DNA of 64,000 bases from Lysinibacillus sp. OF-1 (GCF_028356935.1 NZ_CP102798.1:1984001-2048000); one strand, 5' to 3'; shown: positions 51,748 through 59,364, counted from the stretch's first letter. Program-made: numbers and translations. The notes: a model not told the origin generated them from the letters alone.

Positions 51748-52002
51748 GTGAGCGGGATAGATAAACGAAATAGGCTGAACGAAGAACCATTTACTTATCA
51801 AATCACAAAAAAAGGGACAATTGTTATTTATTATAAAGGTAAACAAATTAAAATCGTGAAGGAGAACGAGGCTGAGCATCTTCTAGCAAAAATTCATAAA
51901 GTGGAGGGTCAGACAAAGGAAATCCAGTTATTGTTAGCTAAAATTACGGGTAATTTTAAGCGTGGTAACGAAAAATCGGGGAAAAATAAAAGAACATTTT
52001 GA
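51748..52002 (+). CDS. Small hypothetical protein
   Basis: About 84 residues from GTG51748 (GGGG 7 nt upstream; TTG51721 is an alternative). Basic with a beta-hairpin-like centre (FTYQITKKGTIVIYYKGKQI) and a helical end (AEHLLAKIHKVEGQTKEIQL). Similar short proteins occur in other Bacillaceae; the function is unknown. The 52003-52211 gap after it holds nothing recognisable. Confidence 0.5.
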   Translation: MSGIDKRNRLNEEPFTYQITKKGTIVIYYKGKQIKIVKENEAEHLLAKIHKVEGQTKEIQLLLAKITGNFKRGNEKSGKNKRTF

Positions 52003-52211
52003 ATGGGGGGAATAACTTTTTAATATAAGAATTATGCAAATCTAGTATGAACATGCTATATTTAGTTTTCCTTTTTAAGGAAGAAGGTATGGGAGTTAAT
52101 AAATGCACATAGTTCGACTCGCCATTTGAATCCAATTCCTTGACCTAGCTAATGTAATATTCATAATAAAAACATATTGATAGGATTGATTAATGGGAAG
52201 AGGAGAGGCAA

Positions 52212-52523
52212 ATGAGGTTATGGCATGTAGATTTAATTGAGTATTTACCGAAAGGGCAGCTACTTTCACAGTGGAGAGAGCTAAATAGCATATTTGCTAA
52301 AGAAGACCAGCATATTTTGATTAATTATGTCTACGAATACCCTAAAGAGGACCTGTATGTGTATAGCGAAAAAGTCATGGAAGAAATGAAGAAGCGCGGT
52401 TATCAAATTAGAACATATGAAAAAATGAATCGTTACTTTGATGGCTTGGGACCAGTAAAGGATAGGAAACCGTTTCAACAGCATCATGATAAGGAATATC
52501 TTGAAATTTGTTTTTATAATTTA
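52212..52523 (+). pseudogene. 5' part of a pyrimidine-dimer-glycosylase-like (TIGR02328) gene, split by transposon
   Basis: ATG52212 with GAGGAG upstream. The product begins MRLWHVDLIEYLPKGQLLSQ, then YPKEDLYVYSEKVMEEMKKR and HHDKEYLEICFYNL, the pattern of TIGR02328/pyrimidine dimer DNA glycosylase proteins. At 52524 the ISL3 element begins; reading runs 12 codons into it and stops at TAA (52557). The other half is at 57437-57520. Removing the element and one copy of the 8-bp duplication restores one frame (YNLKEKYIRGQKDYAEELYQ). Confidence 0.75.
52516..52523. repeat. Left target-site duplication of the ISL3 transposon
   Basis: ATAATTTA, identical to 57429-57436 on the far side of the element. 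Eight AT-rich bases is the usual ISL3 duplication. Confidence 0.92.
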
Positions 52524-52553
52524 GGGTCTTCGGATTTTATGGTGGAAAAGGGT

Positions 52554-53885
52554 CTATAAGTTACCCTTCTCCAATTTCTTAATAAGTGTGGAAAAATCTA
52601 CACCATAGTTGCCTGTTTTGTCACGGTCTGTTATTTGATACGAATTGAAACTATCGTATAACATAGCTTTGCTGAAAGCACTTGAATTAAATCGAGGCTT
52701 CCGTTTCTTATGGAGCTTCTCATTAAAAAGTATTTTGGCTCGTAAGGCTTCAAATGAGTAACCTCTACCCATTCGTTCTACTTGCCTAATGATGCTATTT
52801 ATAGACTCTGTATAAGCGTTAGTGAGCCTTTTATCGAAGTAGTTGAAGATTTCATCTTGCCAGTTTTCTACGGCTCTTACGAGGTCTTTATAGGCGTTTT
52901 TAGAGTTACTGGATAAACAACGTTGTCTCCAATACCTGTAACGTTCTCTGCCTTGGTCAAGGTCATCTGTATCCCATATCCAGTAGAACTCTTCTTTAAG
53001 TTCATAGGCTTCTTTTAGTTCAGGTAAATTACTTAACCAAGTATCCAAAAGGAATGAGTCTCGTTCATTCAGGTCATGCTTTCGTTTAAGAAGGATATAC
53101 CTCTCACGCATAAGGGTACGCCTTTCTTTGGCTGTCATATTGGCTTTAAGAGACTTCCTAACACTGTCTAAGGCTTGATTAGCCATACGGACTACATGAA
53201 ACTTATCTACAACTACTTTTGCGTGTGGCATAACTGTATTAACTGCGTCTTTGTAGGGCTTCCACATATCCATTGTGACGTATTCGATATAAGTATTGTC
53301 TGTAATCTCAGAAAGGCGTTGAATGACCGTATCTTTGTTACGATTGGGTTTTATGTCATATATAGTTCTACGTTCCACATTGGTCAATACAAGACGAGGT
53401 TTCTTGATAATGTGTATTTCGTCAATACCGAGCCATTTAGGAGTTTCAAACTGGTATTCAAGTTCTTTTAATGCCACATAGTTTTTAAAGATGTTCCTAA
53501 CGGTTTTCTCGTCTACACCAACGTTTTCTGCTACTTCCACAAAAGTTTTAGACATGGACTGTTCTTCAATGGACTCCAACAATCTTTTAGTCATACTACG
53601 CTTTTCGTCAATGGATATAAGGCGTTCCCAAAATGTGGAACCACACTCACGACATTTATAACGTCTACGGTTTACTTGTAAGCCTACTCGCTTTAAATGA
53701 ATAGGCAAGTCCATGATTAATTGTTTTCGTGAACTATGCTTGTACAGTTTGTCAAAACCGCATTTAGGACAACGTTCAGGTGGTTTGATTGCTTCCACTT
53801 TAAACATCATGTCGGTTTCATTTTCTTGTGGTGGTTCTATTGTTTTAAGGTCTGGTAGGAATAATAGGTCTAACATATTGTTCAT
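52554..53885 (-). CDS. ISL3-family transposase
   Basis: A 443-residue transposase: N-terminal zinc ribbon (CPKCGFDKLYKHSSRKQ, then YKCRECGSTFWERL), HTH (VAENVGVDEKTVRNIFKNY) and DDE catalytic core (WLGIDEIHIIKKPRLVLTNV, AKVVVDKFHVVRMANQALDS, and RLTNAYTESINSIIRQVERM with the final E). The domain order and length are typical of ISL3. It starts at ATG53885 and ends 30 bp inside the left inverted repeat end. The gap 53886-54081 is element DNA with no gene. Confidence 0.93.
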   Translation of the reverse strand: MNNMLDLLFLPDLKTIEPPQENETDMMFKVEAIKPPERCPKCGFDKLYKHSSRKQLIMDLPIHLKRVGLQVNRRRYKCRECGSTFWERLISIDEKRSMTKRLLESIEEQSMSKTFVEVAENVGVDEKTVRNIFKNYVALKELEYQFETPKWLGIDEIHIIKKPRLVLTNVERRTIYDIKPNRNKDTVIQRLSEITDNTYIEYVTMDMWKPYKDAVNTVMPHAKVVVDKFHVVRMANQALDSVRKSLKANMTAKERRTLMRERYILLKRKHDLNERDSFLLDTWLSNLPELKEAYELKEEFYWIWDTDDLDQGRERYRYWRQRCLSSNSKNAYKDLVRAVENWQDEIFNYFDKRLTNAYTESINSIIRQVERMGRGYSFEALRAKILFNEKLHKKRKPRFNSSAFSKAMLYDSFNSYQITDRDKTGNYGVDFSTLIKKLEKGNL

Positions 53886-54081
53886 CCTTTACTACTCCGT
53901 GTTTTTCAAGTATAGATTTGATATCAAAATTAAAATTGTTAAATATTTTTTGTGACCACAAATGCACTTAGAAAATCCCTTAAAGCATATACAATAGGTG
54001 ATAGGAAAATAGTTTGGAAAATTCCTTTTGTAGAGTTTGCATTAAATAATGCACCCTATCGTTGGATAGCCTATGTACAAA

Positions 54082-54114
54082 AAAGGTTATCCTATAGTTG
54101 CACAGGATAACCTT
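54082..54114 (-). terminator. Terminator of the metal-resistance operon
   Basis: Minus-strand AAGGTTATCCT / AGGATAACCTT stem followed by TTTTG. It separates the cassette from the transposase gene. Confidence 0.85.
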
Positions 54115-54127
54115 CATTATTATTCAA

Positions 54128-54277
54128 TTATGCAGTTGCACAGCTACAATCTTTGCACTCGCAAACTTCATCAGTACAATGATCTGCACATTCTTGATTA
54201 CAATAAACTTTTCCATCAACCTCTACTTTGTTCTCACCAATAAGACAATTACAGTTAGAGCGTGCACATTTTTCCAC
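54128..54277 (-). CDS. Bacterial metallothionein (SmtA/BmtA-like)
   Basis: A 49-residue Cys-rich protein. GTG54277 has AGGAGGAG 7 nt upstream; it lies 13 bp after the repressor stop. The sequence reads EKCARSNCNCLIGENKVEVD, GKVYCNQECADHC and CECKDCSCATA: clusters C-x4-C-x-C, YC-x3-C-x3-C and C-x-C-x2-C-x-C. The C-x-C pairs and the central zinc-finger-like YC...C...HC are typical of SmtA/BmtA, which sequester Zn and Cd in the cytoplasm. Its context with an efflux ATPase and ArsR regulator supports this strongly. It is easily missed because of its size and GTG start. Confidence 0.85.
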   Translation of the reverse strand: MEKCARSNCNCLIGENKVEVDGKVYCNQECADHCTDEVCECKDCSCATA

Positions 54278-54290
54278 TTTGAATCTCCTC

Positions 54291-54635
54291 CTATTTTGGT
54301 AAATCTTCTGTTAGGCACCATCCTTCGTGTAAAAGGCTGGTTACACAAGGATCAACAACTCGATACCGAATAAAATTTCCCTCACGAGACGAACGAACAA
54401 TGCCCTTATCATCTAATCGTTGAAGTTGGTTAGAGATGGCTTGAGGTTTCATTTCGAGTTGTTCAGCCAACTCAGTAACGGATATGTTTGGTGTTCGAAT
54501 CACTGCGTGTAATATCCGAAGCCTCGTGCCGTTTGAAAGGATTTTAAACGTTTCGCTCAATCCCTCCGCATAATCTATATCCAACAAAGGACGATCCGTT
54601 AGCTGAGGTTTAGGTGTACAACAATTTTCTTCCAT
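54291..54635 (-). CDS. ArsR/SmtB-family metal-sensing repressor
   Basis: A 114-residue winged-helix repressor starting at ATG54635 (GGAGGAGG upstream). Core: EGLSETFKILSNGTRLRILH, recognition helix ISVTELAEQLEMKPQAISNQ, wing SSREGNFIRYRVVDP. Thiols at both ends (N-terminal ENCCTPKP; C-terminal DPCVTSLLHEGWCL) are candidate ligands for Cd, Pb or Zn, as in CadC/CmtR-type sensors. It presumably represses both operators in the element and is released by metal. Confidence 0.9.
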   Translation of the reverse strand: MEENCCTPKPQLTDRPLLDIDYAEGLSETFKILSNGTRLRILHAVIRTPNISVTELAEQLEMKPQAISNQLQRLDDKGIVRSSREGNFIRYRVVDPCVTSLLHEGWCLTEDLPK

Positions 54636-54654
54636 TATTTCCTCCTCCACTTCA

Positions 54655-54690
54655 CTATTACATTATATAGTGTAATAGTTTGTGTGTCAA
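54655..54690 (-). promoter_or_regulatory. Promoter/operator of the repressor-metallothionein operon
   Basis: Minus-strand TTGACA and TATAAT are separated by 17 bp. A palindrome with arms CTATTACA and TGTAATAG (8-bp centre, 54655-54678) covers the -10 and part of the spacer. It is a typical ArsR/SmtB-type operator placement. The same arrangement recurs at 57081-57115. Confidence 0.85.
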
Positions 54691-54706
54691 ATTATATTTT
54701 TTTAGA

Positions 54707-56653
54707 TTATTCCGCATCAGCCAATGGAATATTACTTTGATTGTTTTCAACCCTTATTCCTTCTTTTTTCCATTTATGCCTGCGTAGGAACATTCCGTTG
54801 ATAATAATAAGTAATGCACTACCTTCATTTATAATTAAACCTAATGTAAGAGGCATGACTCCGATCAAGGCAGTCACAACAAGGAACGCAACTATCGCTA
54901 ACGAAATAGCAATATTTTGGTATATTTTAGAAACTGTCTTTTTACTTAATTTTAGTGTATATACTAGTTGATCTAAATTATCCTGCATTAAAGCAATATC
55001 TGCTGTCTCTAGTGCAACGTCTGTTCCTTGAACTCCCATTGCAATACCTACATCAGCCTGAGCCAGTGCTGGTGCATCATTTACACCATCTCCTACCATC
55101 GCTACCTGCCCATACTGTTTTTGCAATTCTTTCACTGCGTTAATCTTATCTTCTGGAAGGAGTTCTGCTCTTACTTCATCAACGCCAAGTTCTTTACCAA
55201 TTGCTTCACCTGTTAGTCTATTATCACCTGTTAGCATAACAACCTTTTTCACACCAGCTTCTTTCAAACTTTGAATAGCTTGTTTTGCATTTTCTTTGGG
55301 TCTATCAGCTACTGCAATCATCCCAAGTACTTCATTGGCAGTTCCTAAGAGCATGACAGTTTTCCCTTGTCCTTGCAGCTTTTCAATTTGCATGACGTGG
55401 TCTTTATTTATGTTTACTTTTAATTCGTTAAACAAGCGTGGATTTCCAATGTAGTAATTATTTCCGTTAATCTTACCTTTTGCCCCACGACCTGTAAGTG
55501 AATCGAATTCTTCTACATCTGGAATTGTAATCTTTTTGTTTAATGTTTCTTCCATAATCGCATCAGCTAAAGGATGTTCGGATTGTTTTTCAAGCGCACC
55601 AGCAATATCCAATAATTGCTTATTTGAAAGGTCTGATACCGTTACAAGATCCGTGACCGAAGGCTTTCCAACTGTCAAGGTTCCTGTTTTATCAAATGCC
55701 ACAACTTGAGTACTACCAGCTGATTCTATATAAATACCGCCTTTAACCATTACTCCACTTCGAGCTGCCGTTCCAATGCCAGTAACGACTGCGACTGGCA
55801 CAGACAGTACTAATCCACAAGAACAAGAAACGACTAGTACCACTAAAGCTCTATATAACCATTCATCAAAAGGTTGACCAAAGAAAAGGGGAGGTACAAT
55901 AGCCACAATGATCGCTAATACAAACATGGCTGGCGTGTAAATGGCACCAAATTTCTCACTGAACCGCTGTCCTTTCCCTTTTTTCATTTGTGCGCCCTCT
56001 ACTAATTTAATAATTTGGGCTAGGGTTGTATCTTGAGCAAGTTTAGTCACTTCTATTTCCAATGCACCACGTCCATTTAATGTTGAAGCAAATACCTCAT
56101 CTCCTAATTGTTTTGATACAGGTATTGACTCTCCAGTAATGGAAGCTTGATCAACTGTAGTTGAACCTTTAGTGACTACACCATCAACTGGTATTTTTTC
56201 TCCGGGACGTACCAGAACGATATCTCTGATTTCCACTTGTTCTGTCAATATACGCATTTGACGACCATTTCGAATGACTGTTGCTTCACTAGGGGCTAAT
56301 TCAACTAATGCTCTAATTGCATTTCTGGCTTTATCTGATGCGTATGATTCCATTAATTCACCTAAAGAGAAAATAACGACAAGCATCGCAGCTTCTTCCC
56401 ATAATCCTAGATAAATAGCTCCAATTACTGCCGCAATAAGCAATGTATTAATGGAGAGACTTCCATTTCTTAATTCAACCCATGCACTTCTTGCTGGATA
56501 GATCCCTCCAACAACAATTGCAATACTATATAAAATAATCGCCCACATTTCAGGTAGACCGAATCCAATTTCTGCAATCAGTGTAAATGCTGTGACGGTT
56601 GCGGCAATAATCAACAGTATTGTCCTTGGGTGTTTATACCACCTTGTATTCAT
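54707..56653 (-). CDS. Heavy-metal P1B-type ATPase lacking HMA domain, CSC motif
   Basis: A 648-residue soft-metal efflux ATPase (Cd/Zn/Pb class). Actuator TGES (about 173-176), membrane motif SCSCGLVLSVP (Cys277-Ser-Cys279), phosphorylation DKTGTLT (about 321), SEHPLA (about 358), hinge GDGVNDAPALAQADVGIAMG. There is no N-terminal metal-binding domain; that domain is encoded separately by the next gene upstream (56804). The usual CPC is replaced by CSC. It would pump metal out at the expense of ATP. It is transcribed with the HMA gene from the promoter at 57081-57115. Confidence 0.92.
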   Translation of the reverse strand: MNTRWYKHPRTILLIIAATVTAFTLIAEIGFGLPEMWAIILYSIAIVVGGIYPARSAWVELRNGSLSINTLLIAAVIGAIYLGLWEEAAMLVVIFSLGELMESYASDKARNAIRALVELAPSEATVIRNGRQMRILTEQVEIRDIVLVRPGEKIPVDGVVTKGSTTVDQASITGESIPVSKQLGDEVFASTLNGRGALEIEVTKLAQDTTLAQIIKLVEGAQMKKGKGQRFSEKFGAIYTPAMFVLAIIVAIVPPLFFGQPFDEWLYRALVVLVVSCSCGLVLSVPVAVVTGIGTAARSGVMVKGGIYIESAGSTQVVAFDKTGTLTVGKPSVTDLVTVSDLSNKQLLDIAGALEKQSEHPLADAIMEETLNKKITIPDVEEFDSLTGRGAKGKINGNNYYIGNPRLFNELKVNINKDHVMQIEKLQGQGKTVMLLGTANEVLGMIAVADRPKENAKQAIQSLKEAGVKKVVMLTGDNRLTGEAIGKELGVDEVRAELLPEDKINAVKELQKQYGQVAMVGDGVNDAPALAQADVGIAMGVQGTDVALETADIALMQDNLDQLVYTLKLSKKTVSKIYQNIAISLAIVAFLVVTALIGVMPLTLGLIINEGSALLIIINGMFLRRHKWKKEGIRVENNQSNIPLADAE

Positions 56654-56754
56654 TTCTGTGTTCCCCCTTATTTATGTTCCATTTTTAAAATGTAATCAAA
56701 AAAATTGATATGTTTTTATTCATTTGATAGGAAAAGATAAATTAAATACTAAAC

Positions 56755-56793
56755 CCCACTCAAAAGTTATCTAAAGGGATAACATTAAGTGGG
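56755..56793 (-). promoter_or_regulatory. Hairpin between HMA and ATPase genes
   Basis: C/G-rich outer stem CCCACT / AGTGGG and inner stem GTTATC / GATAAC. Only a weak T-tract (GTTTAG) follows, so it may be an attenuator or mRNA-processing structure that lets the small HMA gene be expressed above the ATPase. Confidence 0.45.
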
Positions 56794-56803
56794 AAAACTG
56801 GAG

Positions 56804-57022
56804 TTATTTAACTACAGGGTGACCTACTTTTTTTAATTTATCAGCAATGTCGTCAAGAGTTACTCTGGAATCATCATAAGTTACAGTTAATTTTTCCGCA
56901 AAAAAGTTAGCCTCTGTACTTTGAATTCCCTTTAATTTTTTCAAAGCTTTTTCAACTGTTGTTGCACATGAAGGGCAATCCAAACCTTCCACTTTTAGAA
57001 CATCAGTTTTTGCTGAATTCAT
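56804..57022 (-). CDS. HMA-domain metallochaperone (stand-alone metal-binding domain)
   Basis: A 72-residue ferredoxin-like HMA protein: VLKVEGLDCPSCATTVEKAL carries the C-x-x-C site, and FFAEKLTVTYDDSRVTLDDI completes the fold. The DCPSC form, with Asp before the Cys pair, is that of Zn/Cd/Pb ATPases such as ZntA rather than copper chaperones. It likely delivers metal to, or regulates, the ATPase encoded 150 bp downstream, which lacks its own domain. GGGAGG precedes ATG57022. Confidence 0.88.
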   Translation of the reverse strand: MNSAKTDVLKVEGLDCPSCATTVEKALKKLKGIQSTEANFFAEKLTVTYDDSRVTLDDIADKLKKVGHPVVK

Positions 57023-57080
57023 TTTAAATTCCTCCCTTTTATTTAAGTAAAACGATAATACTTTTTATTACCAATTTCAC

Positions 57081-57115
57081 AATTACATTGTATAGTGTAA
57101 TAGTATTGTTGTCAA
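57081..57115 (-). promoter_or_regulatory. Promoter/operator of the HMA-ATPase operon
   Basis: Minus-strand TTGACA and TACAAT 17 bp apart, with the palindrome CTATTACACTATACAATGTA (57081-57103, arms ATTACA/TGTAAT) over the -10. It is nearly identical to the site at 54655-54690, which indicates that the same ArsR/SmtB repressor controls both units. Confidence 0.85.
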
Positions 57116-57428
57116 TTCCTATATCTTATATTAATGACTGTCCTTTAATTTATCTGCTACATAGGTACAAATACAATAATTCGAATACCTCGATACAGTA
57201 TAAGTCATAACAATAAGGTCTGTTTTCCAGTATGTCACACACTTTTTCCATGTATTGTGCCATAAATTTTCTTAGCTCTTGTTCGTTAGACTATTTTAAC
57301 TTTCTCACGTATCTCTCGTATTTAATTGATACATTTATGACACTTAGTATTCCACCAGATATTCCGATTTGAACACTAATTATTTTTAAACTTTAAAAAG
57401 ATAATTCCACTATAAAATCCGAAGACCC
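57116..57428. other. Right non-coding arm of the ISL3 transposon
   Basis: About 310 bp between the cassette promoter and the right inverted repeat (57405-57428). AT-rich, no gene or hairpin recognised. Confidence 0.5.
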
Positions 57429-57436
57429 ATAATTTA
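57429..57436. repeat. Right target-site duplication of the ISL3 transposon
   Basis: ATAATTTA, identical to 52516-52523. Confidence 0.92.
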
Positions 57437-57520
57437 AAAGAGAAATATATTCGTGGTCAGAAGGATTATGCAGAGGAACTATATCAGCAATTATGCATGT
57501 ATGTAAATAACGTGCTTTAA
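57437..57520 (+). pseudogene. 3' part of the transposon-split TIGR02328-like gene
   Basis: Continues the frame of 52212-52523: KEKYIRGQKDYAEELYQQLC, then MYVNNVL and TAA at 57518. It starts directly after the target duplication. The HAD gene begins 15 bp downstream and was probably co-transcribed with the intact gene. Confidence 0.75.
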
Positions 57521-57535
57521 CTAGGAGGAACACTC

Positions 57536-58159
57536 ATGTTGAGAGCGATTATTTTTGATGTAGACGGGACGATTTTGGATACTGAGCAAGCGATTTTACA
57601 GTCATTGCAAAGAACGTTACGGGAAGAAACGCAAAAAGAGTATTCATTTGAGGCACTACGATTTGCTTTAGGTATCCCAGGGAAAGATGCCCTACAGAGG
57701 CTCAAGGTCGACAACATAGAGGCTGTTCATCAGAAATGGTCTGCGGCGGTTCTTGATTTTTCACACGAGGTGGCCGTCTTTGAAAATCTAGAGGAGGTCA
57801 TCCAACAGTTAGCAAGAACATCGCTACAAATGGGCATTGTGACTTCTAAAACAGCTCAAGAGGTAGTGGATGAGTTTAATCCGTTTGGGTTAAGTGATTA
57901 TTTCCAACATATTGTTAGTGCTAGTGATACGGAAAAGCACAAACCACATCCAGAGCCCCTTTTAAAATGTCTGGACACATTGCAGGTAGCTCCAGAAGAG
58001 GCTATCTATATTGGCGACTCTATCTATGATTTCCAATGTGCAAAGCAAGCCGGATCCAAATTTGCCCTTGCCCTCTGGGGAGCCAAAACCACTACTGGAT
58101 TTAAGAATGCAGATTACGTGCTACAGGAGCCAAAGGATATTTTGACACTCATTAGCTAA
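57536..58159 (+). CDS. HAD-superfamily phosphatase (phosphoglycolate phosphatase-like)
   Basis: A 207-residue HAD subfamily IA hydrolase: motif I FDVDGTILDTE, motif II IVTSKT, motif III Lys in EKHKPHPEPLL and motif IV IGDSIYDFQCA. A helical cap lies between motifs I and II. Probable Mg-dependent phosphomonoesterase. AGGAGG precedes ATG57536. The ISL3 insertion upstream may have separated it from its native promoter. Confidence 0.88.
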   Translation: MLRAIIFDVDGTILDTEQAILQSLQRTLREETQKEYSFEALRFALGIPGKDALQRLKVDNIEAVHQKWSAAVLDFSHEVAVFENLEEVIQQLARTSLQMGIVTSKTAQEVVDEFNPFGLSDYFQHIVSASDTEKHKPHPEPLLKCLDTLQVAPEEAIYIGDSIYDFQCAKQAGSKFALALWGAKTTTGFKNADYVLQEPKDILTLIS

Positions 58160-58168
58160 GAAAAAACA

Positions 58169-58220
58169 CCCGAATTATGACAAAACACTTAAGGTATGGA
58201 GTGTTTTGTCATAATTCGGG
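58169..58220. terminator. Very long perfect-stem bidirectional terminator
   Basis: A 21-bp perfect stem (CCCGAATTATGACAAAACAC and its complement) with a 10-nt loop, flanked by AAAAAA and ATTTT. It separates convergent genes. Confidence 0.88.
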
Positions 58221-58224
58221 ATTT

Positions 58225-58518
58225 TCATTGCTTACAATTCTTTTGTTCCCGTCCCTTCGATTGCTTATGTAAAAATTGGAGAAACCTTTCTTGCGCTTGC
58301 TTATTCTTCATCATTCGCTTGACCCGAACATTACTTTGAAGATATTTTCTGACATGTCGATTCGCAAAAAATAGGCTGCGGTATTGATCATGATGGTAAA
58401 TGTCGTGAAACCAATCGCAGTGCTGTAGCCTTGCTATATTTTGATCAATTTTTCTTGTATGTAAAGTTGGTTGACCGACATAGGTATTTGATAAGAAATT
58501 GATAATAAATTCTAACAT
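58225..58518 (-). CDS. Hypothetical basic protein
   Basis: About 97 residues (ATG58518; 58533 also in frame). Basic, His-rich helix segments (CDWFHDIYHHDQYRSLFFAN, then RMMKNKQAQERFLQFLHKQS). Ribosome site weak (GGATGTGG). A terminator follows on the minus strand. The function is unknown. Confidence 0.45.
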   Translation of the reverse strand: MLEFIINFLSNTYVGQPTLHTRKIDQNIARLQHCDWFHDIYHHDQYRSLFFANRHVRKYLQSNVRVKRMMKNKQAQERFLQFLHKQSKGREQKNCKQ

Positions 58519-58594
58519 AAATCCACATCCCATAATGACGAATAAATTCTATCGTAATGGATGTCGTTGAAGTGTGCAATAGCAAAAAAATAGA

Positions 58595-58700
58595 AGGGAC
58601 ACTCGATAGAAGTGCCCCTTAGTAACAAATCGGGAGGTGCCATGTTAAACGAATTCGCTTAACACTACTATTTATATGATAAGATTACTTGGTTTTATAG
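58595..58700 (+). repeat. Structured intergenic repeat, copy C
   Basis: Hairpin 1 AGGGACACT / AGTGCCCCT, then AGTAACAAATCGGGAGGTG, hairpin 2 (TGTTAAACGAATTCGCTTAACA as two arms) and the tail CACTACTATTTATATGAT. Same order of parts as copies A (22275) and B (24657). Confidence 0.5.
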
Positions 58701-58725
58701 ACCATCATCCTGAGTAAGCTAAAAT

Positions 58726-59364
58726 TTACACTTCGTATCGAAGAATGGCTGTTATCCAGTCTTTTACTAAACGTTCCCGCTGTAGCAGTGAGCTATCTAA
58801 AGGAAGAGAAAGACTTTGCAACTCTTTGGGGAGCAAGTGTATTTTGTGACGAATCATTTCATTGTCAGGTGATTCTGTATCGATAAATAAAAGATAGCGT
58901 CCGATTAAATCTTCCTTGTACATAGATGGAAAATCAAGAGCTTTTAATACACGTGTAGAAAATTCTACACCATTTAGGTTCACTTCAAAATGTCCCCGCA
59001 CATTAAATTCACAGCGAATATGTGTACCAGGCAATCGATGTAGCGCTTGGACAAAAGCAGCTAATGTGTTTTCACTGATGAAATAGGTTTCAAAATAGTA
59101 TTGATTCTCTGTATGAAGATTTGAATTAGCATCATATGTATCATATCTTATTTCTAGTGTGTCTTCTGCTGCGTCAGGTTTTTCCGTAGTGAGGTAATGC
59201 CGAACAATTTTTTTAATGGTGTGATGATCTAAGTCACATCCATAGCTGAGAATAGTTACTTGTCTACGTTGTGCTTTGGCGAATAACCACATTTCCAAAT
59301 GTGCATCATCATTTAAATCCCAGCCATAGCGTGGGTTGTAATGGATACATTTACTTTTGCTCAT
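58726..59364 (-). CDS. Conserved hypothetical protein (212 aa)
   Basis: ATG59364 with GGAGG 5 nt upstream. A soluble protein with no signal peptide: CIHYNPRYGWDLNDDAHLEM, ending LVKDWITAILRYEV. The mixed alpha/beta pattern and many aromatic and His residues suggest an enzyme or binding protein, but I recognise no family. Single-gene unit. Confidence 0.6.
   Translation of the reverse strand: MSKSKCIHYNPRYGWDLNDDAHLEMWLFAKAQRRQVTILSYGCDLDHHTIKKIVRHYLTTEKPDAAEDTLEIRYDTYDANSNLHTENQYYFETYFISENTLAAFVQALHRLPGTHIRCEFNVRGHFEVNLNGVEFSTRVLKALDFPSMYKEDLIGRYLLFIDTESPDNEMIRHKIHLLPKELQSLSLPLDSSLLQRERLVKDWITAILRYEV

Larger units (their letters stand above)
52524..57428 (-). mobile_element. ISL3-family transposon carrying a metal-resistance cassette
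   Basis: A 4,905-bp element bounded by 24-bp inverted repeats (52524-52547 and 57405-57428) that begin GGGTCTTCGGATTTTAT and differ at one position. It is flanked by the exact duplication ATAATTTA. Contents on the minus strand, from the right end: HMA metallochaperone, P1B-ATPase, ArsR/SmtB repressor, metallothionein, ISL3 transposase. All frames are intact, both ends are intact and the target gene can be rebuilt, so the insertion is fairly recent. This is a transporter-IS: one transposase plus passenger genes inside a single IR pair. Confidence 0.93.
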
